64,000 nucleotides of DNA. Source: Halogranum gelatinilyticum. Lineage in GTDB: Archaea; Halobacteriota; Halobacteria; Halobacteriales; Haloferacaceae. Positions 1 through 8,511 of the stretch are shown here, piece by piece; within the stretch, counting starts at the first letter, position 1; each line of letters starts with the position of its first letter. The stretch spans positions 62,001 to 126,000 of the forward strand of contig NZ_FNHL01000006.1 in NCBI RefSeq assembly GCF_900103715.1. The letters run 5' to 3'. The position numbers and the translations under genes are program-made. The notes under the pieces are model-generated. The model had not been told where the DNA came from and ran no database searches. It was given only the letters and a program-made list of their open reading frames with translations.

Positions 1-266
1 TAGGCCGTGTGGACTCTGCCTTCGCGGACGTAGTCCCAGAGGTCTCCGTGGACGTCTTCGGGGAAGTAGAAGGGGTGGTCGTGGAGAGACACCACTACCT
101 CGTCGGCGACGAGTGCCTCCATCCGGTCTTGCTCGTCCTCCGAGAGCGGTATCTCGTGTGCGTCGTATCCGGAGAACATCTCAGCCAGGTCGAAGCCGGT
201 GTAGTCCTCGCCCTCTTCGAGGTAGTCGTACGACTGGTAGCCGTCATACTGCTTGTCCGAACCCAT
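1..266 (-). CDS. N-terminal part of a membrane-dipeptidase-like protein (partial)
   Basis: The reading frame starts at ATG 266 and runs off the left edge, so only about 88 residues are visible. It opens with a Tyr/Asp-rich stretch and then contains VVVSLHDHPFYFPEDVHGDL. The HDHPF-type segment recalls the start of the metal-binding barrel in haloarchaeal peptidase family M19 (membrane dipeptidase, zinc-dependent cleavage of dipeptides). The acidic composition supports a real haloarchaeal gene. The family call is from memory of the motif, and the catalytic core lies outside the window. Another amidohydrolase-fold enzyme is possible. Confidence 0.5.
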   Translation of the reverse strand, partial: MGSDKQYDGYQSYDYLEEGEDYTGFDLAEMFSGYDAHEIPLSEDEQDRMEALVADEVVVSLHDHPFYFPEDVHGDLWDYVREGRVHTA

Positions 267-1017
267 GCGCTAACAAGGAACACCCGCTGTAATATAGTTT
301 GACGTCAGCCCTGTATGCCTCCCGGATGGGTGACTGTCCCCGGAGCTCTCGGACGCAACCCGTCTCGCGGGACGAATAGTTGGTGTCGGCTCGGACGACG
401 TGACATCGAATCGCTTGGAGGCTGTTCAGAACGACCATCGCTTAGGCCGTTCAAATACTCATAATATCAGAAGTAATCAGACAAGGTTTCCAATAGTACA
501 GCCGAAGTTGGAGCCGACGGGAGAGCGCGACGCCAGTGCTGACGTTCCCATTCCTCGACGGTTTCTTCGGCCGCCCCTTCGGTCTCGACTTCTTACGTTC
601 CAGTTATCCGAGATCGACGGACGATCGGAAGTCAACCGGGTGCACCCCGTTGAACAACAACAGAATCCGGGTTGACGGCCGGGACGAGTCCCACGACGAA
701 CTCGCGAATTCACGAACTCACGATCTGCGACAGGGGAGTGACATCCCAAGATCTGTCTCGACTGAACACCCAGATTCGGGCAATCTGGCTCGCCTGTCGC
801 ATGATTTCTACATACGGTGTCGTCCACCGGTTGGACCTCTTCAGCCGACGTAACTGGACGTGCTTACTCGACTTGCGTACCGGCCCCGATGATTCCTGCG
901 GTGGCTCGACGAACGTGGCTGCCGACCACGCGAAGCGGTTCGTCCTATAGTCGTGCAATTATCCAAGAATATATAATTCTACGGCCAATTTTGAACCCCT
1001 GGTCATCCCTCGCGGGA
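267..1017. other. 750-bp stretch without an intact gene
   Basis: No open frame here has haloarchaeal-looking composition; the ORFs present are rich in Arg and Ser, as expected for shadow frames. The minus strand around 850-950 contains short protein-like runs broken by stops, so decayed genes are possible. No transposase motif, terminal inverted repeat or RNA gene was recognised. Confidence 0.4.
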
Positions 1018-1227
1018 TCACTGTGCCGACCACAGTGTCTCGATGCGTTGCTCTATCGCCGTGAAGACGGTGGCGTATACTTCGAGTGGATGGAGCGACG
1101 GGAGTTCGAGGTCGGTGATTTCGGTGGCTTCTGGGTGTGCAACCGGTGTTGTGCCCTTCGGGTTTCAGTCCCAGCGACGGAGCTCGCACGCCGCGCCGAC
1201 GTCCACTGAAGTACCGGTCACCGTGCG
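1018..1227 (-). pseudogene. Decayed gene fragment, unknown product
   Basis: One minus-strand frame, bounded upstream by a TAG at 1228-1230, reads as an acidic protein: a short leader ending LRRWD, an internal TGA, then about 45 residues beginning NPKGTTPVAHPEATEITDLE and ending ETLWSAQ before a TGA at 1018. The two halves lie in the same frame, so a single base change (for example TGG to TGA) would explain the break. I do not recognise the family. The composition argues for a former protein-coding gene, but the piece is short. Confidence 0.3.
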
Positions 1228-1351
1228 CTAGCCCCATTGAACATCGCGGACTCGTCTATCAAACAGACGACAAAGAGAAGCTCCTCAACAACGAAGGGCG
1301 TTAGAACACTCAGCCAAGAGCTGACACCTTGACCAATGAGGCACACGGCAC

Positions 1352-2338
1352 TCAGACCCATTCGAGAGTGGCGTTGTGCTGGACGACGTACTCAGGGTTC
1401 AACGCATCGTCGAGTCGCGGGAAGTATTCGCCGGCGCGGTCGATGATGGTGCGTTGCAGCACGTCGCTTCTCGTTTCGAATGACGGGTTTACGCGTAACC
1501 GGAATTCGCGGTCAATAGTGAACAGCTCCCGGTCAAACGCGGCGTGATGTGTTTTACTGAGCGGCACGACGTTCCGCACGTCCGCGCGGTGCTCTGGGAA
1601 CTCACTCCACGGCAACACGTGTGCCACATCCAACAACGCCGCGTGGTCCACACCCGACACGGGGCACATCCCGTCGTACCGCGACAACACCGTCGCGCGG
1701 AACTCCGGGTCCACAGTACGCGCAACCACCGTCGTCTCGTACGTCCCCGCATGGAACTCTTGATCACCCGCTGTAGACGTCCACTCAGCGTCTCGCCACT
1801 CACCGACGGCGTGACCGACGAACTCCCAGCCATCGTCCGTTAGCACGTACTCGTCGCCGCGTGTCTCGACGAGACCCATGCTCCGCAACCAGTTCGCACG
1901 CTGTTTCGCCATGTCTGTCTCCCCACGACTCCACCCTAATTCGGGGTGCGTATCCAACTGCTGTTCACTGATCTCCGCAATCGTCAACGACCCCGCAGAT
2001 AATGCGTACAGTAAACTCCGCAACCCCACGTTCCGCTCACACATAATTCGAAGCAGAATCTCAGTGTCGTGCTCCGCCGTGTACTCTCGGCCAGCATCAC
2101 CTAACCGCCACTCATCACCCACGCGTTGCAAGAAACCGACGTTCTCCAAGTACGACACTCGCCGCAAGATTGAATCGCGGCTCGACACGTTTGCAAACGA
2201 CCCGCGATGCCACCCGACTAACTCATCCGTCGACGGATGATGTGTCACAACGAACTTGAGAACCGCATTTAACGACTCCACGTACTGCGACGCCCCGCCA
2301 AACATCGGGACGATACTTCGCAGTCGATCCGCAGGCAT
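1352..2338 (-). CDS. HNH endonuclease with N-terminal winged-helix domains
   Basis: This 328-residue protein is counted from ATG 2338; a GTG four codons upstream is also open. Residues 1-180 look like two winged-helix units: one around RVSYLENVGFLQRVGDEWRL, the second ending in RSMGLVETRGDEYVLTDDG. The C-terminal third carries an HNH nuclease core with Cys225, the first His in DVAHVLPW (His240), Asn256 in RNVVPLSKTHH and His264/265. Such proteins are found as restriction-like enzymes in defence regions. The target is unknown. A small gene lies 55 bp upstream on the same strand and may be co-transcribed. Confidence 0.8.
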   Translation of the reverse strand: MPADRLRSIVPMFGGASQYVESLNAVLKFVVTHHPSTDELVGWHRGSFANVSSRDSILRRVSYLENVGFLQRVGDEWRLGDAGREYTAEHDTEILLRIMCERNVGLRSLLYALSAGSLTIAEISEQQLDTHPELGWSRGETDMAKQRANWLRSMGLVETRGDEYVLTDDGWEFVGHAVGEWRDAEWTSTAGDQEFHAGTYETTVVARTVDPEFRATVLSRYDGMCPVSGVDHAALLDVAHVLPWSEFPEHRADVRNVVPLSKTHHAAFDRELFTIDREFRLRVNPSFETRSDVLQRTIIDRAGEYFPRLDDALNPEYVVQHNATLEWV

Positions 2339-2393
2339 ACACCGACCCACTCACACCCGGATCAAGACGTTTCCCCTTACCGACACGACTTCG

Positions 2394-2609
2394 TCACGAC
2401 TCTGGTGGGTCATCAATCGGCGGCCGTAAATCCCGCGACCGGAAATCCACCTCTTCACCCGAGTTCAACTCGACGCGGAACAACTCAGAATCCTTGTCCT
2501 GCCCAGTGGTCACACCAGCATCGTCATCTAGCACCGCAACTACACGGCCATGGACGCCGTGATACCGCTCGTGATCCGGGTCCGCCACATCCGGAATATC
2601 GACTCGCAC
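2394..2609 (-). CDS. Small acidic SH3-like protein, unknown function
   Basis: This 71-residue protein begins at GTG 2609. The frame is open upstream only for Ser-Asp-Ser-Asp-Trp after a TAA, so GTG is the only usual start, and a lost upstream ATG is possible. The core reads HGVHGRVVAVLDDDAG, then FRVELNSGEEVDFRSRDLRP, alternating short beta-strand-like segments as in small SH3-like barrels. It lies between the HNH gene and an unknown gene on the same strand, so it may accompany the nuclease. No catalytic motif is visible. Confidence 0.55.
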   Translation of the reverse strand: MRVDIPDVADPDHERYHGVHGRVVAVLDDDAGVTTGQDKDSELFRVELNSGEEVDFRSRDLRPPIDDPPES

Positions 2610-2663
2610 CCAATCAGAGTCAGATTAGACAGCAGTTCTACTGTGCGTACAAACTGTGGTCAG

Positions 2664-3806
2664 TCACTCATTCAGCATCGGGGCGACGATTGATTCTATC
2701 TCTTGTTGTAAGTAATTCTCGAACCGCTCTTCATCAAGCATCAAAAATGCTGGTCGAGAACCCTTACTCGCATCATTTAGCTTCGAGGTGAGTCCCTCTT
2801 CATGAAGATCGGTAAGTCGGTTTCGAATTGACTCAATGCTCGTGCTGCCATTCACGTATTCCACCCGCTTCACATCACTCTCAAACTCCTGTTTCGTGTA
2901 CAATGACGCGCGGCTACCCCCGATGGATTTCAAAAACGGATATAACGCAGAAAATTCAGCGATTACTTCCTCTAATGGCGATGAGTTGATAAGGAATGTC
3001 AACTCATATGGTGCCCGCCAGTACGCAGTACATGACTTCCCACTTGTCGTGTATACTCGATCTGGAAACGCCAAGCCTACCTCTTCTAATCGCTCGAACA
3101 AGCTAAGTGTCTGCTCGTGGAAGGCCGGTATCTTGAGTAATAGCATAGAAAATATACCACCGAAATTCCTCGCCAATTCCTCATGATACTTCGTTGTTAT
3201 ATCAATCGTATCTTCCTTTTTCGAGTCAGATTCGACCAACATTTCGAGGTCTTCTCTTGAAGCGAACTCCGATATGTGGCGTGTCTCCATACTCCTAAGC
3301 TCACTTGAGAGAGCTGCCACCCAGGGTTCATCCCGAAATGATGCAAAATTCTTCACTGGAATCGTGACGCTCTCAGTATCTCCGGATTTCCATCGTCCAT
3401 ATTGTGTTCCTCCAATCAAGACGATTTGCAAGAATTCGTCCGAATAGTCTGACAGAATCTCTTTAATAACTGATTGCTGTTCATTTATCCGTCTCTGAGA
3501 TATCTGTCCACCAACCTCCTTGGCTCCGTCAGTTAACTTATACGAGTATACGCGATTCTCCCCACTCCCTGTCGCACTACTCTCTACAAGTTCGAACTGC
3601 TTGAGATAAGCGACACCCGGGTGGTCCCACAATTTGTTGCCTCCTTGAACTACATTTCCTCCGGCATCGCTGTGCTTTGTCCCAAGTTGATACGCTTTCC
3701 TCCCTCCACAGCAACAAATCTCAAACAATGCGTCGTAGACACACCTCTTATCAAGTCCCATCGAATCCAACACTTGCTCTAGTTCCTCTGCAGACCAATC
3801 ATCCAT
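2664..3806 (-). CDS. Unknown 380-residue protein, defence-region gene
   Basis: I do not recognise this family. The start is set at ATG 3806 because a TATA-like box (3823-3834 in reverse) lies about 25 nt upstream, the leaderless haloarchaeal pattern; an alternative start is two codons upstream. The first 110 residues look like a winged helix (YLKQFELVES, then YSYKLTDGAKEV), with Cys-Cys-Cys in the leading helix. The rest is mixed alpha/beta without clear catalytic motifs or membrane segments. Base composition is more AT-rich than its neighbours, which suggests recent transfer. Confidence 0.6.
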   Translation of the reverse strand: MDDWSAEELEQVLDSMGLDKRCVYDALFEICCCGGRKAYQLGTKHSDAGGNVVQGGNKLWDHPGVAYLKQFELVESSATGSGENRVYSYKLTDGAKEVGGQISQRRINEQQSVIKEILSDYSDEFLQIVLIGGTQYGRWKSGDTESVTIPVKNFASFRDEPWVAALSSELRSMETRHISEFASREDLEMLVESDSKKEDTIDITTKYHEELARNFGGIFSMLLLKIPAFHEQTLSLFERLEEVGLAFPDRVYTTSGKSCTAYWRAPYELTFLINSSPLEEVIAEFSALYPFLKSIGGSRASLYTKQEFESDVKRVEYVNGSTSIESIRNRLTDLHEEGLTSKLNDASKGSRPAFLMLDEERFENYLQQEIESIVAPMLNE

Positions 3807-3822
3807 TAGCAAAAGGATGCTT

Positions 3823-3834
3823 GCTATGTATAAA
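3823..3834 (-). promoter_or_regulatory. TATA-like promoter of the gene starting at 3806
   Basis: On the minus strand this reads CTATGTATAAAA in reverse complement, giving TTTTATACATAG. Its centre is about 25 nt before ATG 3806, matching haloarchaeal leaderless promoters. The 278 bp from 3807 to 4084 otherwise holds no gene I can support. Confidence 0.45.
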
Positions 3835-4084
3835 AGGTTGGCTCAGTTACATTAATGCCGAATTATTGACGCTCATGTCCCGAGGCTCTCGTGAACTATT
3901 GCTCATCACACCCGTTGTGATAAGCTTCGAGCAAGCGAACCACTCTAACTTGTTTCATCTACCACTACTACTCCTACAACACCTGAGGATTTCCCGAGTG
4001 CTGCTGCTAGAAATGCCGTGCGTCCCGACGTGGCGTGTCAATGTCCTACCGTGTATCTAGTGTGATTCGGCGGCTATCACGCAC

Positions 4085-4762
4085 TCACTGTCTCCACCAC
4101 ATCACCACGTCTGTGATACTGCGGGCGTCTTCACTCGTCGCCGACTCGAGATCCGCGACTGCCCGTTCTGTGAAGACGACGCGTTTCGTCCCGCGGCGTT
4201 TGACGATCTTCGTCTCATCTTTGCCGAACCGATTGAGGAACTCCATTACTCGCGAGACGGTTTCAGTGTGGGGGCTCTCGCCGTCTTTCGAGCGCAGGAC
4301 GTTGCTGATGGTACTCGAATCGATGGCGTAGCCAGCTGGGACTTTCTTTGCGTAGTCAGAGAGGCCTTTGGCGACGTAGCGTGCACGTTTCTCGTTGGGT
4401 GTGAGTTTCTCGACGGCGTCTTTCGAGAAGGCGACGACCTGCTGGAGCGGCGAGAGTGATGCGACGTCGTTGGTTGTGGCGACGTCGTCAGTGGTCAACT
4501 CGTGGAACTGCTGTTGGAGGCACTTGCGGTGTTTACTAGCTGATTCGGTGGTAGTTTCGAGCTTGCGGACGCGAGCATTGTACTCGGCGAGGTCGGCGTG
4601 CTGGGACTCGATAGTCTCGGTTTGGTCGTCGACGGTCGATTTGAGTTCGGTGTTTTCAGCTTCGAGGGTGTCGACGCGGGTTTGGAGTTGCTCGTTCTTC
4701 ATTTCGAGGGCGTCGATACGGGACTTGAGCGTCTCGAGTTCGTCGACGAGGGATGGGCTCAT
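4085..4762 (-). CDS. Coiled-coil plus C-terminal winged-helix-like protein
   Basis: This 225-residue protein starts at ATG 4762. Upstream codons to 4858 are open but have atypical composition. Residues about 3-85 form a long heptad-rich coiled coil (LETLKSRIDALEMKNEQLQT and similar). The second half contains KLTPNEKRARYVAKGLSDYA, a Thr-Ile-Ser-Asn-Val segment typical of a recognition helix, and a basic stretch (KIVKRRGTKRVVF) before an acidic tail. This suggests an oligomeric DNA-binding protein, perhaps a plasmid regulator or partition/segregation factor. I cannot assign a family. Confidence 0.6.
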   Translation of the reverse strand: MSPSLVDELETLKSRIDALEMKNEQLQTRVDTLEAENTELKSTVDDQTETIESQHADLAEYNARVRKLETTTESASKHRKCLQQQFHELTTDDVATTNDVASLSPLQQVVAFSKDAVEKLTPNEKRARYVAKGLSDYAKKVPAGYAIDSSTISNVLRSKDGESPHTETVSRVMEFLNRFGKDETKIVKRRGTKRVVFTERAVADLESATSEDARSITDVVMWWRQ

Positions 4763-4953
4763 TGGGTGCCCTCCGTAGCGACAGGCGACTGTGCGACGAG
4801 ACCTTTTTGAGTAGGTGGTGTGTTCAAAGACATGCGGTTTAGTGTCTAACGACCGCACCGGATCCGTGCGTCACCACGGGTCCTTTCTTAGAGGACAATC
4901 AAATCCGGCGACTAGTCGTTGTTCCAGCCTACTCTCCGAACCTACTTAGGATT

Positions 4954-4973
4954 AGTGCACTGTACACTGCACT
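4954..4973. promoter_or_regulatory. Near-palindromic operator candidate
   Basis: AGTGCACTGTACACTGCACT matches its own reverse complement at 18 of 20 positions. It sits in the divergent region between the coiled-coil gene and the winged-helix gene starting at 5046, about 45 bp upstream of that gene's TATA-like box. It could bind the winged-helix protein itself. Confidence 0.4.
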
Positions 4974-5015
4974 ATGAGAATCCAGACAATGCACTTTTTG
5001 AGCAGACCATCTACG

Positions 5016-5023
5016 TTTATTGG
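5016..5023 (+). promoter_or_regulatory. TATA-like box for the gene starting at 5046
   Basis: TTTATTGG is centred about 27 nt before ATG 5046, which supports that start and a leaderless transcript. Confidence 0.45.
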
Positions 5024-5045
5024 CCAAACACAGACTTTCGAAGTC

Positions 5046-5333
5046 ATGAGACGGCCGCACGTAGATTGGATGACCCGTGCGGATGATGCGATACTGGAGT
5101 TTTTACTTAATGAGGGAAATCGCCAGCTAATAGCCACACCAGGCGTCATTGAAGTCAACATCGGCTATACACTTTCGACCGTTAACCAACGACTTAGGAA
5201 GTTGAAGTCTGCGGGGTTAGTCGAATACCACGACGAAGAGCGAGGAATGTATGAGCTGACAGAGAAAGGTAGTGCGTACCTTGCAGGTGAGATTGAAGCA
5301 GAAGAACTGCCGTTAGAGGGCTCCGCAGGTTGA
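5046..5333 (+). CDS. PhiH1-repressor-like winged-helix regulator
   Basis: This 95-residue protein starts at ATG 5046, chosen because of the TATA-like box 27 nt upstream; an ATG at 4974 would add 24 atypical residues. It opens MRRPHVDWMTRADDAILEFL, the usual beginning of haloarchaeal PhiH1-repressor-type wHTH proteins. The helix-turn-helix is around VIEVNIGYTLSTVNQRLRKL, and the wing is YHDEERGMYELTEKG. A near-palindrome upstream is a plausible operator. It converges with the next gene across only 7 bp. Confidence 0.75.
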   Translation: MRRPHVDWMTRADDAILEFLLNEGNRQLIATPGVIEVNIGYTLSTVNQRLRKLKSAGLVEYHDEERGMYELTEKGSAYLAGEIEAEELPLEGSAG

Positions 5334-5340
5334 TGCACAC

Positions 5341-5574
5341 CTAGTCTTGAATCCACCAAACAACAGCTCTAGCGCCTACCTTCTTCTGACTCACTTTCTC
5401 TTCCTCTAAGAGCTGAGCCAATTTTCTGCCCACGGTATCTCGTGAGACTTCTAAGTGATCCGCAATTTCTTTTGCAGTCATCACCGGGTCGTCTGATGCT
5501 TCGAGTACTTTGATAACCGCTTCAGCTGTCGTAAGCTCTGTGAACATCCCCCTTTTGTCACGGTCACGGGTCAT
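5341..5574 (-). CDS. Small winged-helix regulator
   Basis: This 77-residue protein starts at ATG 5574; the longer open frame upstream has non-coding composition. It contains a winged-helix fold: TTAEAVIKVLEASDDPVMTA, then KEIADHLEVSRDTVGRKLAQ as the helix-turn-helix, ending in a wing with VWWI. It is probably a transcriptional regulator of a nearby gene. Ligand and target are unknown. Confidence 0.65.
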   Translation of the reverse strand: MTRDRDKRGMFTELTTAEAVIKVLEASDDPVMTAKEIADHLEVSRDTVGRKLAQLLEEEKVSQKKVGARAVVWWIQD

Positions 5575-5715
5575 ACTAGTACCTACAAATCCACACACGT
5601 AGCCCTTGCGACACCTGTCTACTGGAAAGACTACATCTGGAAAAGCGGCACCTTTTTCACCATAAGACACGTGTCTCAAGGTAAGGAAGACGGGTCCCTC
5701 TTGGGCGTGAGAATG

Positions 5716-5766
5716 CCCGCGTGCTTGGAACACGCGGGACCGGTCTTCCAAAGGTACCAGAAGACC
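5716..5766. promoter_or_regulatory. Two inverted repeats just upstream of ATG 5768
   Basis: CCCGCGTG (5716-5723) pairs with CACGCGGG (5731-5738) around a 7-bp centre. GGTCTTC (5742-5748) pairs with GAAGACC (5760-5766) around an 11-bp spacer that contains GGTACC. The second repeat ends one base before the start codon of the next gene, so it could be an operator or an RNA hairpin that masks the start. Confidence 0.45.
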
Positions 5767-5767
5767 A

Positions 5768-6073
5768 ATGTCAACTACGCACACCGCGACACAAGAGCGT
5801 ACCGTATCGCTAGCCAACCAACTCACCAACGCCATCGCCCGGTCGTTTACCCTCGGCGTCGACGCTACCGGGGCGACGCATCACTATTACCGTCCCGCCG
5901 ACGCGGTCGTCGTCTTCGACGGGCGCGCACTCGACCACTACCAGCAACTCGAGGGCCGCCCGCTTGTCGAATGGCGGCAGTTTGTTGCCCAAGAGCGTGG
6001 GTGGGCCTCAATTGGTCAGCTTGCAGAGATTGGCCTGCAACGTGACTCTCAGCGGAAGGAAGCCCACGCATGA
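5768..6073 (+). CDS. Conserved-looking haloarchaeal hypothetical protein
   Basis: This 101-residue protein starts at ATG 5768, right after an inverted repeat. The central part has alternating beta segments (YYRPADAVVVFDGRALDHYQ) followed by a helical end. No enzyme motif is visible and I do not recognise the family. Its last codons overlap the next start as ATGA, so the two genes are translationally coupled. Confidence 0.55.
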   Translation: MSTTHTATQERTVSLANQLTNAIARSFTLGVDATGATHHYYRPADAVVVFDGRALDHYQQLEGRPLVEWRQFVAQERGWASIGQLAEIGLQRDSQRKEAHA

Positions 6074-6267
6074 GTGGCCGTGAAGAGTTACAGATGCATC
6101 TCTCGCAGGCACTGTCGCGAACTGAGGATGCAGACGTGCAAGCGCATCTGTATGCGGCCTTGGAGTCGACTGAGGACTTAGCGCCGACGCCGCTTGTTGA
6201 GTGTCCCGTGTGTGGGAAAGTGGGGTTGCCGGAGCGGATTGAAGTGCACGACTGCCAACCCGAATAG
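6070..6267 (+). CDS. Small zinc-finger protein
   Basis: This 65-residue protein overlaps the upstream stop (ATGA). The first 40 residues are helical. The C-terminus has a CxxC...HxxC pattern (CPVCGKVGLPERIEVHDC), consistent with one zinc ion. Small proteins of this kind in haloarchaea are often nucleic-acid or protein-binding adaptors. The role here is not known. Confidence 0.6.
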   Translation: MSGREELQMHLSQALSRTEDADVQAHLYAALESTEDLAPTPLVECPVCGKVGLPERIEVHDCQPE

Positions 6268-6635
6268 CTCCTAACCAGTCCACTTTCCATTTAAAACCTG
6301 TCGTTACTGTTGACTCTACCGCGTCGTAATCGGAGAGGATTCGTTCATAGGCATTGGAGCTTCGGTGGCGTTCAATGGGGGAGTCGGCACGTCTTCTCTT
6401 GGCGCTTGCGGAGTTCCGGGTGCATATGTGTACTTTTGCGCGTGAGACGTGTTTACCGATAATTCCACCCCACAAGGTCTCAAATTGGTGCTCAAAACGG
6501 TAGACGATGTAGGATTACATCGGACTGCATCCATGGCCTGAAAATGGTGTCCAAATGTAGAGTAAACTGGCAGGCTGGCCAGGGAATTGGTTTATGAAGG
6601 GTAATTTATCAGCGGTCGTCGTGAAACGGCGCTCA
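6268..6635. other. Intergenic stretch, no gene seen
   Basis: The open frames here are shadow-like. TTTATG (about 6591-6596) and AATTTATC (6603-6609) are TATA-like boxes for the next gene. Nothing else was recognised. Confidence 0.35.
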
Positions 6636-7340
6636 ATGAGAGCTGGAAACGACCAACTTAGGAGAGAACTCGAAGGAAAATTCCGCCCACCGCTCGACGT
6701 CTTGCTTGATCCATCTCTACTCGTCGCGAGTAGCTCACTCGAACGCTTGACCGATTCAAAGGTATTCGAGTCGCAAACGCAAGCGACGCTTGGAGAGATG
6801 CCTACAAAGCCTCGAATCGGAACCCTGTGTGTGCCTTCGACATTTCGTGAACTGCTCGAAAACGGAGACCAGCACGATGTACGGAATACGAGTGTCTGGA
6901 ACTTCTATCGTGGACAGGCCGAAACTGCCTCCAGAGACCAGATCGTCGCCTCACTCGATCGAAACGGCGTGAGTGAGTTTTCAGTTGACTCGAAGCCTTC
7001 GGGACTACAGTGGGAGAACGCGTTGGACAAGTCTGCCCGGGACAGTCGTTTACTGGAGACACTTGGCGAAGAACACGAGTTCCTTCGTTCTGGTGGAGTC
7101 GTCTTATCGAGGACACCAACCTTCGTCAAAGCACTCCGCGATGCTGGGTCACCGACTGTCGATGTCGGGAAGGCACAGTTGGCCACCGAGGTGAAAGACA
7201 GACTGACCGATATCGGATACAAAAACCCAGCCGGAGTCTGTGTCTTCGGCGTTTCGTCGGCTGATTCGACTGTCGACGCGCTCGTTGGCGACATCCTCTC
7301 GGCAAGCTCTGATTTACTCCTCTACCGACTTGATGCCTGA
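6636..7340 (+). CDS. Unknown protein, possibly PIN-like, at the edge of the defence island
   Basis: About 234 residues from ATG 6636. An ATG at 6594 adds 14 residues of basic, non-typical sequence, and a TATA-like box near 6606 favours 6636. An early hydrophobic segment LDVLLDPSLLVASSSLERL and scattered acidic residues recall PIN-type folds, but conserved catalytic positions are not certain. It ends 7 bp from the convergent zinc-ribbon gene of the SNF2 operon. I treat the function as unknown. Confidence 0.55.
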   Translation: MRAGNDQLRRELEGKFRPPLDVLLDPSLLVASSSLERLTDSKVFESQTQATLGEMPTKPRIGTLCVPSTFRELLENGDQHDVRNTSVWNFYRGQAETASRDQIVASLDRNGVSEFSVDSKPSGLQWENALDKSARDSRLLETLGEEHEFLRSGGVVLSRTPTFVKALRDAGSPTVDVGKAQLATEVKDRLTDIGYKNPAGVCVFGVSSADSTVDALVGDILSASSDLLLYRLDA

Positions 7341-7347
7341 TGGCTAA

Positions 7348-8511
7348 TCAATCGCCACAGCACGCCGAGCCGAGTAGCTGTCCATCAGTGATTCTCAGGG
7401 CGTTCTCGGACGTCAGCTCCTGACCGCACCGTTCACATTCTGGTACTTCCATAACACCAGTTCCGACGGCGTACGGGTACGAAACCGACCTTGTGGCGTC
7501 TCCCACTCGAAGTTCCAGTTCGAGGTCACCACGTTCGTACGAGATCGACGTCGCGGTGACTGGACGAATTCGAACGGTGAGAGAATGACGGTCGCGTATC
7601 TCTCGGCGTTTCTTCGGGAAACCTCTCTCAATTTGAGTCGTGAGGTCGTCCAATTCGGAGCGCACATCGTCCAACTCGGCACGAAGCTCCTTGCGCTTCC
7701 GAAGTGCCTCCACGCGTTCGTTCTGTCCAGAAGCCGCGTCAATCGTCTCCGTCGCCTCCGCGATACGGTCTGTCAGCGAGTCGATTCCGCTATCCAGTTC
7801 GGAACGCCGCTGACGCGCGAACTGTCTGTACTCGTCCAGTTCTACGCCGGCAGCACGCGTCGCCCTCTTTCTGGTGTCACGAACAACCGGTGCTATCGCG
7901 TCCTCGGCGTGGTCTCGTGCCGTATCGAGAATATCTGCTAACGTCTGCTCGTCGACCGTCATTCCTTCCGAGAGAGACTGTAGTCCGCCAGCTTCGGTCA
8001 ATTCGAGGTACGTCTCGGCGAGACGAGGGCGTCGCTCGTTATCGTTGAGGTCGACCGCGACAGCGCGGAGGTCTTCCGTCTGATACTCGCTGACTGTCTC
8101 TATGCCGACATGAAATAGCGCACAAAGTGCCCGTCGGTCGTAGTATGGTGTGAACTTCTCATCCGTGACCTCGGCTGGCCCATCTTTGAGCCACGGTGGA
8201 TGTTGCAATTCACATTCTTGTCCTGTAAGAGCGAGCGACCCGACAGGGGTTCGATTTGCAGCTTCCTCGATTAGTCGCTCGACGAACGGACTCTCGGGAG
8301 CGAGAGCAACCGATTCGTCGCCGACCTCGTCCACATCACTGGCGATTTCCAGAGTTGCGCCGTTGAGTTCGAGGTCAGTCTCTGCATCGTCCGGGAGCGA
8401 AACCGTCCATCGCCGCCCATCTTTCACGATATCGGCACCAAGCGAGTTCAAGTACGCCTCTGTGAACTTTTCGACCGCCCTTTCCGTCACGGCTAACGCG
8501 GCGTCAGTCAT
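7348..8511 (-). CDS. SNF2-associated coiled-coil protein with C-terminal zinc ribbon
   Basis: This 387-residue protein starts at ATG 8511, which overlaps the SNF2 helicase stop by 8 bp, so translation is coupled. The N-terminal half is mixed alpha/beta. Residues about 225-300 form a coiled coil (RRSELDSGIDSLTDRIAEAT; RKELRAELDDVRSELDDL), followed by a beta-rich part and a C-terminal zinc ribbon CERC...CC. It resembles the separate C-terminal partner seen beside some SNF2/HepA-type helicases, and I infer that it is a subunit of that enzyme. No nuclease motif is visible. Confidence 0.65.
   Translation of the reverse strand: MTDAALAVTERAVEKFTEAYLNSLGADIVKDGRRWTVSLPDDAETDLELNGATLEIASDVDEVGDESVALAPESPFVERLIEEAANRTPVGSLALTGQECELQHPPWLKDGPAEVTDEKFTPYYDRRALCALFHVGIETVSEYQTEDLRAVAVDLNDNERRPRLAETYLELTEAGGLQSLSEGMTVDEQTLADILDTARDHAEDAIAPVVRDTRKRATRAAGVELDEYRQFARQRRSELDSGIDSLTDRIAEATETIDAASGQNERVEALRKRKELRAELDDVRSELDDLTTQIERGFPKKRREIRDRHSLTVRIRPVTATSISYERGDLELELRVGDATRSVSYPYAVGTGVMEVPECERCGQELTSENALRITDGQLLGSACCGD

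Noticed and set aside
817-1209. 130-codon plus-strand open frame
   Set aside because: Low acidity, no motif, and it is antisense to the more protein-like decayed fragment.
3677-4060. 127-codon plus-strand open frame
   Set aside because: It overlaps the promoter and start of a better-supported minus gene and has Leu/Ser/Arg-rich non-haloarchaeal composition.
6008-6475. 155-codon minus-strand open frame
   Set aside because: Antisense to two coupled plus genes; Arg/Ser/His-rich shadow.
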